Source of the DNA: Thalassomonas actiniarum
GTDB lineage: Bacteria; Pseudomonadota; Gammaproteobacteria; Enterobacterales; Alteromonadaceae
Length of the DNA stretch: 64,000 bases
NCBI RefSeq assembly: GCF_000948975.2
Contig: NZ_CP059735.1
Location: 4,154,001-4,218,000 of the forward strand
Direction of reading: 5' to 3'
Shown: positions 31,632-40,257 of the stretch, piece after piece
Position numbering within the stretch: position 1 is the stretch's first letter
Layout: every line of letters begins with the position of its first letter
The notes under the pieces: model-generated
The model's database searches: none
Told to the model about the DNA's origin: nothing
The model's input: only the letters and a program-made list of their open reading frames with translations
Position numbers and translations under genes: made by a program

Positions 31632-34076
31632 TTACTTGTTGATTGCTTTTTCAATATTTTCACTTAACCGCTCGGTAAGTCGTAAAGTGCGTAATAACAG
31701 GAACAGGTTCTCGTCATGTTGATAATTAAAATGAACCGGCTCGACAAGATCAGGATTTTTCCCTTGAACCGACACTTTGAGCAAGGTTGAGCCGTCGGAC
31801 ATCATACTAACTTCACTATCCAGGTACTGATAATGTAATTCCTTAAGGGCATCCAGGGAGAATTTTAGCTGAGGTTGGCTCTTTTTTAACTCCTCTACCG
31901 CCGGGTTACCATCGACTTTGATCAGGCCTCCCCCCTGATTCAGCAATTTTCCCCGATTAATGTTCAAACCATCCGCGTTGTAGCTAAAAGGCAATTTACC
32001 ATCAATAAAACCAGTCAGTTCAATACCGGGTTGCTGTTGCAAAGCGACCAGATCAGTTAACGAGATATGCTCTAAAATCAACTCCCCCGAAATATCCTGT
32101 CCGGGCGCAACCTCTAACGGCGTGATGGAAAATCCGCCATCAAGCAGTTTTCCTTTAAAGCTATTTAAGTGATACCACCAGTTATTTTTATCCCAGAAAA
32201 ATGTCCCCCGGGATTGCATATCTGTGATGTTGACACCAACATTGACTTGCCCGGAGCTAAGCCCAAGCTGCCCACAACTCAACTTTGCCATTCGCCAAAA
32301 ACAGGACCAACCGGCATTGATATCACTAAAAGCAATATCATCATAACTGCCAAAGCTGTTAACTAATTCTCCCGACACCTTGCCACTCAGTGCCTGTGTC
32401 TCCAACTCGAACTCATAGTTGAGTTCATTGCTAATTTGACCATCCAAGGTGAGTAACTCAGGTAGCTCCACCCTGCCAAGTAGCTCAGATAAAGGCGTGC
32501 TCTCAAGTATGGCCCGACCCTTTACGATATTATTATTAAATAGATGTTCGCTAGTTAAGCGAAGGGAGTCATCCAGTCGCCATATGCTGTCTGCACGGAA
32601 ATTATCAGCCGCTTGCCATACCACATGCTCAGCCCAGATCTCCCCAAAGTTCTGCTGACTTACCTCTACCAGCTCAAAAGTTGAAGTAAAAAACAACTTG
32701 TCCCTCAGCTGGATTGTTTCGTCACTAAGCTGAATGAGCGTCGGCTTAGTCAGCGCAAAAGTTCCTTGTTGTACCTCCTGCTCTTGATGCTTGACCTCTG
32801 TCAGTAATATCTCTCCAGTCTTTATTGTCAGCTTGGTTTCTGCAGGCGAGTGGCTTATTTCACCATCCGAACTGAGCGCCACTTTCCCCAATTGTTTAAT
32901 TGGCTGTTGCTGCTGATAATCAAGCTGCCAGTTAATGACCTGCTTTTGCTCTGCAATGGTAAATTCGGGCAGCTTAATGGTTATTTCACCATTTTTAAGC
33001 TGGCTGTGTAGCTGTAAATTACCGGACAGTAGCTGGTTATTGTCATCCAGGGCAACAGTACTGCCCGGATAAACAAATACCTGCTGAGGGATATTTTCCT
33101 GTAACAAACGGTCAATGTCTTGTCCAAAACCTTGTTGCTTAAGCTTGGCCTTAAGAGTTTTAACTGTATCAGCAGCGGCTTTGATCCTTAACCCGGTATC
33201 TTGACCGGTTATCACCTCTAAAGCCGCGTCACGATAATTCAGGATAAAATCTCCATCTACAACAAAACTTACCGCTTCCCCGGTTACCCCTGACAGATCC
33301 AGGCGGCTATTGCTCACTTGATTGTTTGAGGTTAAAGCCCAGCCCGCATCTGCCGGCACCAGGGTAAAGTCACTGCTAAGCTCACCGGTTATCATCAAGG
33401 GTTGGTCAAAATAGCGTTCAATCAGGGAGTTCAGCTTACCCAGATCAGCGGTTAACTCGCCAGCAACAGCCCCGGGCTCAAAATCACTTTGTAAATTTAC
33501 CAAGTCTTGCTGGTCTGTCTTTAAGTTCATGCTAACTTTTGTCCCGACCGTAAAAGTTAAGTGACTATCCTCCAGCAGCAACTTATCGGCGGCCTTCTTC
33601 TGATGAGAAAATAGCTCAGTATTAAGCACTTTTATCGTAATCTCAGGTAAGGCAGATAATAATGACAGTAATTGCCTGTATAAAACTGAGCTGTCAGTTT
33701 CGGGTGATTTTTCCTTTGGTAAGAATTGAGACAGGCTGTCGAGATCCAGCAACAGTTGCCCTTTTTCTAAAATAAGCCGGCTAAGCCAGTAAGGCTTTTC
33801 TGGCGCCAGTTGCAGCTGAAAGCCCGACAAACTGAGCTGACTTTTTTCCTGCGTTAAGGCTAAATCACTGAAAGTAACAAAATCGGAGTTAATCTTGTCA
33901 ATTTTCAGGGCACTAACTTCCAGCTTTAACTCACTGTGGTAGTGTTTCAGGTAATAATTAATGCTTAAGCGCACAACTTGATCAAAATTAACCGCCAACA
34001 GCACAGCCCCGACAGGAATAAGCAGGAGAAAAAACCACAACCACCATTTATTGACTGTTTTGATACCGGCGTTGAT
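31632..34076 (-). CDS. ydbH: YdbH-like AsmA-family envelope protein
   Basis: This protein of about 814 residues has one N-terminal membrane helix (WWLWFFLLLIPVGAVLLAV) and a long repetitive beta-rich periplasmic body with the YdbH C-terminal domain (SLDALKELHYQYLDSEV). YdbH forms a lipid-carrying bridge with YnbE. No ATG, GTG or TTG lies well placed: the first in-frame TTG is 34040, inside the helix region. A perfect AAGGAG (34083-34088) is spaced six bases from an in-frame ATC at 34076, which I take as the likely, non-standard start. Either way the body is intact. Confidence 0.85.
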   Translation of the reverse strand: MNAGIKTVNKWWLWFFLLLIPVGAVLLAVNFDQVVRLSINYYLKHYHSELKLEVSALKIDKINSDFVTFSDLALTQEKSQLSLSGFQLQLAPEKPYWLSRLILEKGQLLLDLDSLSQFLPKEKSPETDSSVLYRQLLSLLSALPEITIKVLNTELFSHQKKAADKLLLEDSHLTFTVGTKVSMNLKTDQQDLVNLQSDFEPGAVAGELTADLGKLNSLIERYFDQPLMITGELSSDFTLVPADAGWALTSNNQVSNSRLDLSGVTGEAVSFVVDGDFILNYRDAALEVITGQDTGLRIKAAADTVKTLKAKLKQQGFGQDIDRLLQENIPQQVFVYPGSTVALDDNNQLLSGNLQLHSQLKNGEITIKLPEFTIAEQKQVINWQLDYQQQQPIKQLGKVALSSDGEISHSPAETKLTIKTGEILLTEVKHQEQEVQQGTFALTKPTLIQLSDETIQLRDKLFFTSTFELVEVSQQNFGEIWAEHVVWQAADNFRADSIWRLDDSLRLTSEHLFNNNIVKGRAILESTPLSELLGRVELPELLTLDGQISNELNYEFELETQALSGKVSGELVNSFGSYDDIAFSDINAGWSCFWRMAKLSCGQLGLSSGQVNVGVNITDMQSRGTFFWDKNNWWYHLNSFKGKLLDGGFSITPLEVAPGQDISGELILEHISLTDLVALQQQPGIELTGFIDGKLPFSYNADGLNINRGKLLNQGGGLIKVDGNPAVEELKKSQPQLKFSLDALKELHYQYLDSEVSMMSDGSTLLKVSVQGKNPDLVEPVHFNYQHDENLFLLLRTLRLTERLSENIEKAINK

Positions 34077-34375
34077 AACCTGCTCCTTTCTCGGGTTAAG
34101 CCATTAAAAAATTGAAAGATATTACTATAACAAAATAACACTCAGGGATGAAAACTTCCCCGGGGCAATTAAGCAACAAAATATTATTTACTTGCTCAGC
34201 CTACCTTGCCTAAACTGAACCTGAGCTTAACCGGCAACACTGCAATGTTATTTTCACTCAATCCATCGCTATTATTTCGCCATGTAATCAGCTGTAATAC
34301 AATTAATGCGTTAACTGCTTGAGATAAATAAGTAAAAGCCTATACTGCCCCTTCAGCAATCAACAAGGATCCCTG
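34077..34375. other. Divergent intergenic region ydbH / TonB-domain gene
   Basis: About 300 bp separate the divergent ydbH and TonB-domain genes. It holds the ydbH ribosome site and, on the plus strand, ACAAGGATCCCTG before the 34376 start. I see no repeats or structured RNA. Confidence 0.5.
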
Positions 34376-35485
34376 ATGTCACTGATAAAAGCTCTGTTAC
34401 CCCTTTCTCTTTCGGCAATGACGCTATCTTTCCCTAGTTTTGCAAGCCTTGCAGATACAAAGCAGGTATCCGGTTCAAACCCTAGCGCTAAAGTCAAACA
34501 AATTGCCACAATTACAGATGCCGTGGCACAAAAACGGCATGAGCCCAGATATCCGGCAAAGGAAGCAAAAAGCGGACGTGAAGGTTGGACAATATTAAGT
34601 TATGTTATTGAAACCGATGGCTCTGTCAGCAATATCCTGGTGGAAGAATCATCGGGACGAAGAAGCTTTGATAAGGCGGCGATTCGGGCGGCGAAAAAAT
34701 GGCGTTACCAACCCGCCATAGAAAATGGCAAGCCGGTACAACAATGCCAAAATCGCGTCAAAATAGACTTTAGTTTACAAGGAGCTAACGGCTCGGTCAG
34801 CCGGAAATTTTTTCAGCAATATAAAGATATCCAGGCACTGATAGAACAAGATGAGCTAGCCCGGGCCAAAGCAAAAATTGACCAACTTAAAACCTTTAAA
34901 CAGTGGCGGCTGAGCGAAGAGATGTACTATTCTTTAGTCCGGGCAAGCTATGCCAGAAAAACCGGAGACAAACCGCAGGAGTTAGCCAGCCTGAAGCGGG
35001 CACTAGAGGCCAATAGCAAACACCTCACCCCCGAATTTCGCCTTTCGACATTACAACAAATTTATAATCTGAACCTGGAGCTGAACCGCTTGCATGACGC
35101 ACTGGCAACCTATGAAAAAATAGCAAGTACAACCCGGGATAAATCCCTGCTCAAGCTCTTCAGGGAGAACCGGGATATTGTGAAAGATTTTATCGACGGC
35201 GAACAGGACATTGTCCTTAATGGCACCATAGGAGAAAGAAACACCTGGAACCATACTTTAGTCAGAAAAGCATTTTCCCTGGCTAATATCCAGGGGAGTT
35301 TAAACAAGCTCGATGTGCGCTGCGCCAATAAACGTCATGTCTTTACCGTAGAAAATAATACCAGCTGGGCAATTCCAGAAAGCTGGCAACGCTGCAGCAT
35401 TTATGTTTACGGCGAGAGAAACACTCAGTTCCAGTTAATTGAGCATCCGACCCCTCAAACCTTAGCAGCTGTTGCGAAAAAATAA
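34376..35485 (+). CDS. TonB C-terminal-domain periplasmic protein
   Basis: This 369-residue protein has a signal peptide (LIKALLPLSLSAMTLSFPSFA). A TonB-type domain at about 50-135 follows, with RHEPRYPAKEAKSGREGW, VEESSGRRSFDKAAIRAAKK and WRYQPAIENGKPV. The rest is helical and TPR-like (about 150-280), followed by a beta-rich tail. It lacks the N-terminal anchor and proline-rich spacer of true TonB, so it is a stand-alone TonB-domain protein, probably periplasmic. No TonB-dependent receptor or ExbBD is near. Function unknown. Confidence 0.82.
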   Translation: MSLIKALLPLSLSAMTLSFPSFASLADTKQVSGSNPSAKVKQIATITDAVAQKRHEPRYPAKEAKSGREGWTILSYVIETDGSVSNILVEESSGRRSFDKAAIRAAKKWRYQPAIENGKPVQQCQNRVKIDFSLQGANGSVSRKFFQQYKDIQALIEQDELARAKAKIDQLKTFKQWRLSEEMYYSLVRASYARKTGDKPQELASLKRALEANSKHLTPEFRLSTLQQIYNLNLELNRLHDALATYEKIASTTRDKSLLKLFRENRDIVKDFIDGEQDIVLNGTIGERNTWNHTLVRKAFSLANIQGSLNKLDVRCANKRHVFTVENNTSWAIPESWQRCSIYVYGERNTQFQLIEHPTPQTLAAVAKK

Positions 35486-35563
35486 CGATAAGCGTTACCG
35501 TCCCGGGCGCAAGGGGTTTACTCACGTAAACTTGCTCCCGGAACAAATATCTGAATTATTGTG

Positions 35564-36055
35564 CTATTCGTTACTGCTGGGAAAATCAATAAAAAACTGT
35601 TGCTTATTTCCTGAATGACTTTCACCGTCCGCAACTTGCCCGGCAAACTCAGCAGTAAGCCATAAGCGCCAGATCATAGAAGGCTGGGCACAGCTGCCTA
35701 ACATGACTTCCGCCAGGTATTGATGTTCGCTTTGCCCGGTAAGAAACAAGGGGATCTTGCCCATAAACATATCCCGGCCTTCAAGATAACCGCTGATATT
35801 TTTTACTGACTGCTTGCCCTGATATTCAACAGTGACCTCAAAAGGCGTCTCGGTCAGCACCTTGTCGACATTAAACAGCACACGAAAGTCACCGCCGGGA
35901 GTGCGGACAACACATTCACTTTGCTGCGCCAGGCACTGTGGTTCAACATTGACGGGGCTTTTTTTATCCGCTGGCTGACAACCGGCAAGCAAACTAAAAA
36001 CGAAGCTAAACATCAAGATAAAGACAGGGGAAAGAGCGGGAAAAATTTTGTACAT
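35564..36055 (-). CDS. Hypothetical lipoprotein
   Basis: This 163-residue protein has an N-terminal hydrophobic stretch and a lipobox (LLAGC), then a mature domain with QCLAQQSECVVRTPGG and MLGSCAQPSMIWRLWLTAEF. It is adjacent to ccoN but on the other strand. The pattern of a short beta-rich lipoprotein with four mature cysteines is seen next to cbb3 operons in related bacteria, but I do not recognise a family with confidence. Confidence 0.65.
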   Translation of the reverse strand: MYKIFPALSPVFILMFSFVFSLLAGCQPADKKSPVNVEPQCLAQQSECVVRTPGGDFRVLFNVDKVLTETPFEVTVEYQGKQSVKNISGYLEGRDMFMGKIPLFLTGQSEHQYLAEVMLGSCAQPSMIWRLWLTAEFAGQVADGESHSGNKQQFFIDFPSSNE

Positions 36056-36331
36056 AATAAAACCGATAACCTACTTAAAAAACTGCTTAAATACCGACTT
36101 AATTCATCTTTTCAGACATCAAGTTTAATTTTTTTGATTTAGAACATATTTTACTACATCTGCAGATGACATTTTAGCCGTAAGTGATTATGATGCGCCC
36201 GGGATTAAAAGTCATATCTGTATTCTTTATCGTTTTCGACTATAAATAATACAGATATTTGGCCGTGAGCTAAATGACTTCATAAAAATAACCCGAATTT
36301 TGTAATTCATTATCACTGCGGAAACCATAAC

Positions 36332-37771
36332 ATGAGTCAAAGTAATACGTCAGCAGTTGACTACAACATGACCGTTGTACGTCAATTTACTGTAATGACG
36401 GTAATCTGGGGATTCGTCGGAACACTCGTTGGTGTTCTAATTGCTGCACAGTTAATCTGGCCGGCATTGAACTTCGATACCCCCTGGCTTACCTATTCTC
36501 GTCTTCGTCCACTACATACCAATGCTGTTATCTTTGCATTCGGTACCAGTGCTTTGTTTGCTACTTCTTATTACGTGGTACAACGTACCTGTAAAACAAC
36601 GCTTTTTGGCGGGAATTTAGCATCCTTTACCTTCTGGGGCTGGCAGGCAGTTATTGTTGCCGCAGCAATCACCTTACCCTTAGGTTATACCTCAAGTAAG
36701 GAATACGCAGAATTAGAATGGCCAATCGATATCCTGATTGCCGTGGTCTGGGTTTCTTATGCCATTGTTTTCTTTGGTACCTTAATCAAGCGTAAAACTT
36801 CGCATATTTACGTGGCTAACTGGTTCTTCGGTGGATTCATTATCACGGTTGCGGTATTACACATAGGTAACTCTATGGTGATCCCTGTGTCTATGATGAA
36901 GTCTTATTCACTTTACTCAGGCGCCATCGACGCCATGATGCAATGGTGGTACGGCCATAACGCCGTAGGTTTCCTGTTAACCGCCGGTTTCCTGGGCATG
37001 ATGTATTACTTTGTACCTAAGCAGGCTGAACGTCCTGTTTATTCTTATCGTTTATCTATTGTTCACTTCTGGGCACTGGTTTCCCTGTATATCTGGGCCG
37101 GCCCTCACCACTTACACTATACCGCTTTACCTGACTGGGCTCAGTCTGTTGGTATGGTAATGTCAGTGGTCTTATTCCTGCCTTCATGGGGCGGTATGAT
37201 CAACGGTATTATGACCTTATCCGGCGCCTGGCATAAACTTCGCCACGACCCGATTTTACGTTTCCTGATCGTTTCCCTGTCTTTCTACGGCATGTCTACC
37301 TTCGAAGGTCCTATGATGGCGATCAAATCAGTCAATGCTTTATCCCACTATACTGACTGGACCGTAGGTCACGTACACTCCGGTGCTCTTGGCTGGGTTG
37401 CTATGGTTTCTATCGGTGCCATGTACCACCTGATCCCTATCCTGTTCAATCAGAGCCGTATGTACAGCATCCGTTTGATCAATGTTCACTTCTGGATGCA
37501 CACCGCAGGTATCGTACTTTATATCGTTGCCATGTGGATTTCCGGTGTCATGCAAGGTTTGATGTGGCGTGCGGTTAATACCGACGGTACCTTAACCTAC
37601 AGCTTTGTTGAGAGCTTAACCGCTTCTTATCCTTTCTATTTCATGCGTTTCTTAGGTGGTGTCCTGGTTGTTGCCGGCTTTGTGATCATGATTTACAACA
37701 TGTTTAAAACCATTAAGGCCAAAGACGGAAGTCTTGAGCGTATCGAAGTAGGTCAGGAGGCAATGGCATGA
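36332..37771 (+). CDS. ccoN: cbb3-type cytochrome c oxidase subunit I
   Basis: This 479-residue protein has twelve membrane helices and the heme-copper oxidase histidines, such as [15 protein letters not shown] (low-spin heme ligand), [18 protein letters not shown] (CuB), [13 protein letters not shown] and [13 protein letters not shown]. It is the catalytic subunit that reduces oxygen to water with high affinity. It starts the ccoNOQP operon and overlaps ccoO by four bases. The upstream region carries a weak half-match to an FNR box near 36134. Confidence 0.97.
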   Translation: MSQSNTSAVDYNMTVVRQFTVMTVIWGFVGTLVGVLIAAQLIWPALNFDTPWLTYSRLRPLHTNAVIFAFGTSALFATSYYVVQRTCKTTLFGGNLASFTFWGWQAVIVAAAITLPLGYTSSKEYAELEWPIDILIAVVWVSYAIVFFGTLIKRKTSHIYVANWFFGGFIITVAVLHIGNSMVIPVSMMKSYSLYSGAIDAMMQWWYGHNAVGFLLTAGFLGMMYYFVPKQAERPVYSYRLSIVHFWALVSLYIWAGPHHLHYTALPDWAQSVGMVMSVVLFLPSWGGMINGIMTLSGAWHKLRHDPILRFLIVSLSFYGMSTFEGPMMAIKSVNALSHYTDWTVGHVHSGALGWVAMVSIGAMYHLIPILFNQSRMYSIRLINVHFWMHTAGIVLYIVAMWISGVMQGLMWRAVNTDGTLTYSFVESLTASYPFYFMRFLGGVLVVAGFVIMIYNMFKTIKAKDGSLERIEVGQEAMA

Positions 37772-38412
37772 AAAATAAACATGAACCGTTAGAGAAACAC
37801 GTAGGCTGGTTCTTTATTGCGACTATTGCTGCGATCAGTATCGGCGGCCTGGTAGAAATTACCCCGTTGTTTTTCCAAAAAGAAACGACAACGCCGGTTG
37901 ATAACCTCAGACCTTATACCGCCCTTGAGCTTGAAGGTCGTGATATTTATATCCGTGAAGGTTGTCATACCTGTCACAGTCAGATGATACGTCCGTTCCG
38001 CGCCGAAACCGAACGTTACGGTCACTACTCAGTTGCCGGTGAGCACGTATGGGAGCATCCGTTCCTGTGGGGTTCAAAGCGTACCGGTCCTGATCTTGCC
38101 CGTGTTGGCGGTCGTTATTCTGATGACTGGCACCGCGTTCACCTGATTGACCCGCGCGCCGTAGTGCCGGAGTCAAACATGCCATCATTTAAGTGGCTGG
38201 AAGAAGATCTCCTGGACGGTGAGTTAACAGGCAAGAAAATGGAAACCTTTAATCTGCTAACCAAAAACCGTGGCCATAAAAACGAGCAAGGCGAATATAT
38301 TCCTTTGTACTCGGCAGAAGATATCGCCGGTGCCAAGAAAGCCGTAGCCGGTAAGAAAGAAATGGACGCCTTGATTGCTTATTTGCAATCCCTCGGTCAT
38401 GCACTGAAGTAA
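37768..38412 (+). CDS. ccoO: cbb3-type cytochrome c oxidase subunit II (monoheme cytochrome c)
   Basis: This 214-residue protein has one N-terminal membrane helix ([18 protein letters not shown]) and a periplasmic cytochrome c domain. The heme motif is CHTCH ([15 protein letters not shown]) and the axial Met lies in [13 protein letters not shown]. It passes electrons from CcoP to CcoN. It overlaps ccoN by four bases and ccoQ by one (TAATG). Confidence 0.97.
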   Translation: MKNKHEPLEKHVGWFFIATIAAISIGGLVEITPLFFQKETTTPVDNLRPYTALELEGRDIYIREGCHTCHSQMIRPFRAETERYGHYSVAGEHVWEHPFLWGSKRTGPDLARVGGRYSDDWHRVHLIDPRAVVPESNMPSFKWLEEDLLDGELTGKKMETFNLLTKNRGHKNEQGEYIPLYSAEDIAGAKKAVAGKKEMDALIAYLQSLGHALK

Positions 38413-38597
38413 TGACCATGGATTACGGCACGCTCAGAGGGTTCTTTGCCCTCCTCATATTGGCACTATTTATTATCATTGTGATCTGGTCATACAGCAA
38501 AAAACGTAAGTCGTCGTTTGATAGCGCCGCCAACTCGATTTTTGAAGAAGATCGCAAAGAGAAAAACAACAAACAGGAGACTAATAAAAATGTCTAG
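38412..38597 (+). CDS. ccoQ: cbb3-type oxidase assembly/stability subunit CcoQ
   Basis: This 61-residue protein has one membrane helix and the CcoQ opening MDYGTLRGFFALLI; the ATG at 38412 or the one at 38418 may be used. It stabilises the oxidase complex. It overlaps the ccoP start by eight bases. Confidence 0.92.
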   Translation: MTMDYGTLRGFFALLILALFIIIVIWSYSKKRKSSFDSAANSIFEEDRKEKNNKQETNKNV

Positions 38598-39558
38598 CTT
38601 CTGGAGTATCTGGATATCAGTTCTCACCCTGGGCACTTTAGTGGGTTGCTACCTGCTACTGCGCATGTGTTTAAAAAACTTTGCCGGCGTTAAAGAAGGC
38701 GAGTCTATGGGTCATGAATTTGACGGCATAGAAGAGTTGAATAACCCTTTACCTAAGTGGTGGAGTACGTTCTTCTTAATCACCATCATCTGGGGCTTCG
38801 GCTACCTGCTGCTTTACCCTGGCCTGGGCCAGTGGCAAGGTCTGTTTGGCTGGAAGAGTTCTAACCAGGGCATTTTAAACCTGGAAGAGTCTAAAGCCAA
38901 AGTTGCCCAAGCTAAAGAACAAGGCTTACTGGTAGAGTATGACCGCGAAATGGCGGCCGCCGATGAAAGATTCGGCCCTATCTTTACTGCCTATGCCCAG
39001 CGCAGCATCGAAGACTTGGCTAAAGACGGCGACGCGTTAAAAGTAGGCCAGCGCCTGTTTTTACAAAACTGCTCTCAATGTCACGGCTCTGATGCCCGCG
39101 GTACCACAGGCTTCCCTGACCTGACCGATAAGGACTGGTTATACGGCGGCAGCCCTGACGTGATCAAAGCAAGTATTATGCACGGCCGTAAGGCCAACGG
39201 CATGATGGCCTGGGAAACCGCTGTTGGCGGCGAGCAAGGGGTTAAAGAAGTGGCGGCTTATGTGTTAAGCCTAAGCGGACGTGAAGTAAACCCTGAGCAT
39301 GCCAAAGCCGGTCAAACCAAGTTTGCCATGTGTACCGCCTGTCACGGAGCAGAAGGTAAAGGCAGCCTGGCCATGGGCATCCCATTGGGTGCGCCTAACC
39401 TGACTGACGGCACTTGGTTATACGGCGGTTCACAAAAAGCGGTGGAAGAGTCTATCCGTAACGGCCGCGCCGGTGTTATGCCACCTTGGGCTGATATTTT
39501 GGGCGAAGAAAAAGTCCATGTGATCAGTGCCTATGTCTACAGCTTATCTCAAGACTAG
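38590..39558 (+). CDS. ccoP: cbb3-type cytochrome c oxidase subunit III (diheme cytochrome c)
   Basis: I place the start at the ATG at 38590, after ACAGGAGAC; an earlier in-frame start would add 24 residues read from ccoQ. The 322-residue protein has two N-terminal helices (WSIWISVLTLGTLVGCYLLL and WWSTFFLITIIWGFGYLLLY) and two heme motifs, CSQCH and CTACH. It accepts electrons from soluble cytochrome c. A strong terminator follows. Confidence 0.97.
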   Translation: MSSFWSIWISVLTLGTLVGCYLLLRMCLKNFAGVKEGESMGHEFDGIEELNNPLPKWWSTFFLITIIWGFGYLLLYPGLGQWQGLFGWKSSNQGILNLEESKAKVAQAKEQGLLVEYDREMAAADERFGPIFTAYAQRSIEDLAKDGDALKVGQRLFLQNCSQCHGSDARGTTGFPDLTDKDWLYGGSPDVIKASIMHGRKANGMMAWETAVGGEQGVKEVAAYVLSLSGREVNPEHAKAGQTKFAMCTACHGAEGKGSLAMGIPLGAPNLTDGTWLYGGSQKAVEESIRNGRAGVMPPWADILGEEKVHVISAYVYSLSQD

Positions 39559-39606
39559 GCTTATCTAACTAAACTGACGAATAAATCAGTTTACTTAAGA
39601 TAAAAC

Positions 39607-39640
39607 AAAGCCTTAACAACTTAAGTTGTTAAGGCTTTTT
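39607..39640. terminator. Strong bidirectional terminator after ccoP
   Basis: A perfect palindrome of about 16 bp per arm (AAAGCCTTAACAACTT at 39607-39622 and its complement to 39638) ends in TTTTTT. It separates ccoNOQP from the fixH-ccoIS maturation genes. Confidence 0.92.
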
Positions 39641-39762
39641 TATTGGCTGTTGCTAAAAATTTTCCCTGAAAAACGACAAAAAACACAGGTTTTATTGGTT
39701 CACCGCGAAGAAAAACAGTACAATATCCCCCTCTTAATTAAGCAGATAAACCTTTCGAAATA

Positions 39763-40257
39763 ATGAAAACTTCCTGGTATAAAGAACCCTGGGCCTGGCT
39801 GATATTTACCCTGCCCGCCATCGCTATCGTTGCCGGTGTTGCCACCTATATTATTGCCAACCATGAACCGGATGCTTTGGTGATCGGCGACTATTATAAA
39901 AAAGGCAAAGCCATTAACCTTGAACTGGGCAAGATCAAGCAGGCGCAAAAACTGGGAATACGTTTTAATCTGACCCTGACCGATGACAGCCTGGTATTAA
40001 GCCCGACCGGCATAGAAAAAGAGTTTCCGCTGCTTAATGTCAATTTTCATCACGCCACCCTGGCAGAGAAAGATTTTTCCCTGGTGCTGACCGCCGACGG
40101 TAACGGCGATTTTCGCCAAGCCCTGGAGCAAAGAGTGAGCGGCAAATGGAAAATCACCATCACCCCGTTTGAAAATCACTGGAAGATACAGGACACCCTG
40201 CACTTACCCCGGGTTGAAACCATAGAGATAGTACCCGACACTGCCGAAGCAAACTAA
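39763..40257 (+). CDS. FixH family protein
   Basis: This 164-residue protein has one N-terminal membrane helix (PWAWLIFTLPAIAIVAGVAT) and a short periplasmic domain with GDYYKKGKAINLELGKI, the FixH pattern. FixH/CcoH helps assemble cbb3 oxidase and is thought to act with the copper ATPase. It overlaps the ccoI start by one base (TAATG). Confidence 0.9.
   Translation: MKTSWYKEPWAWLIFTLPAIAIVAGVATYIIANHEPDALVIGDYYKKGKAINLELGKIKQAQKLGIRFNLTLTDDSLVLSPTGIEKEFPLLNVNFHHATLAEKDFSLVLTADGNGDFRQALEQRVSGKWKITITPFENHWKIQDTLHLPRVETIEIVPDTAEAN

Noticed and set aside
36134-36147. Possible FNR box upstream of ccoN (TTGATTTAGAACAT)
   Set aside because: Only the left half-site matches; the right half differs at two of five bases, so it is too weak to call.
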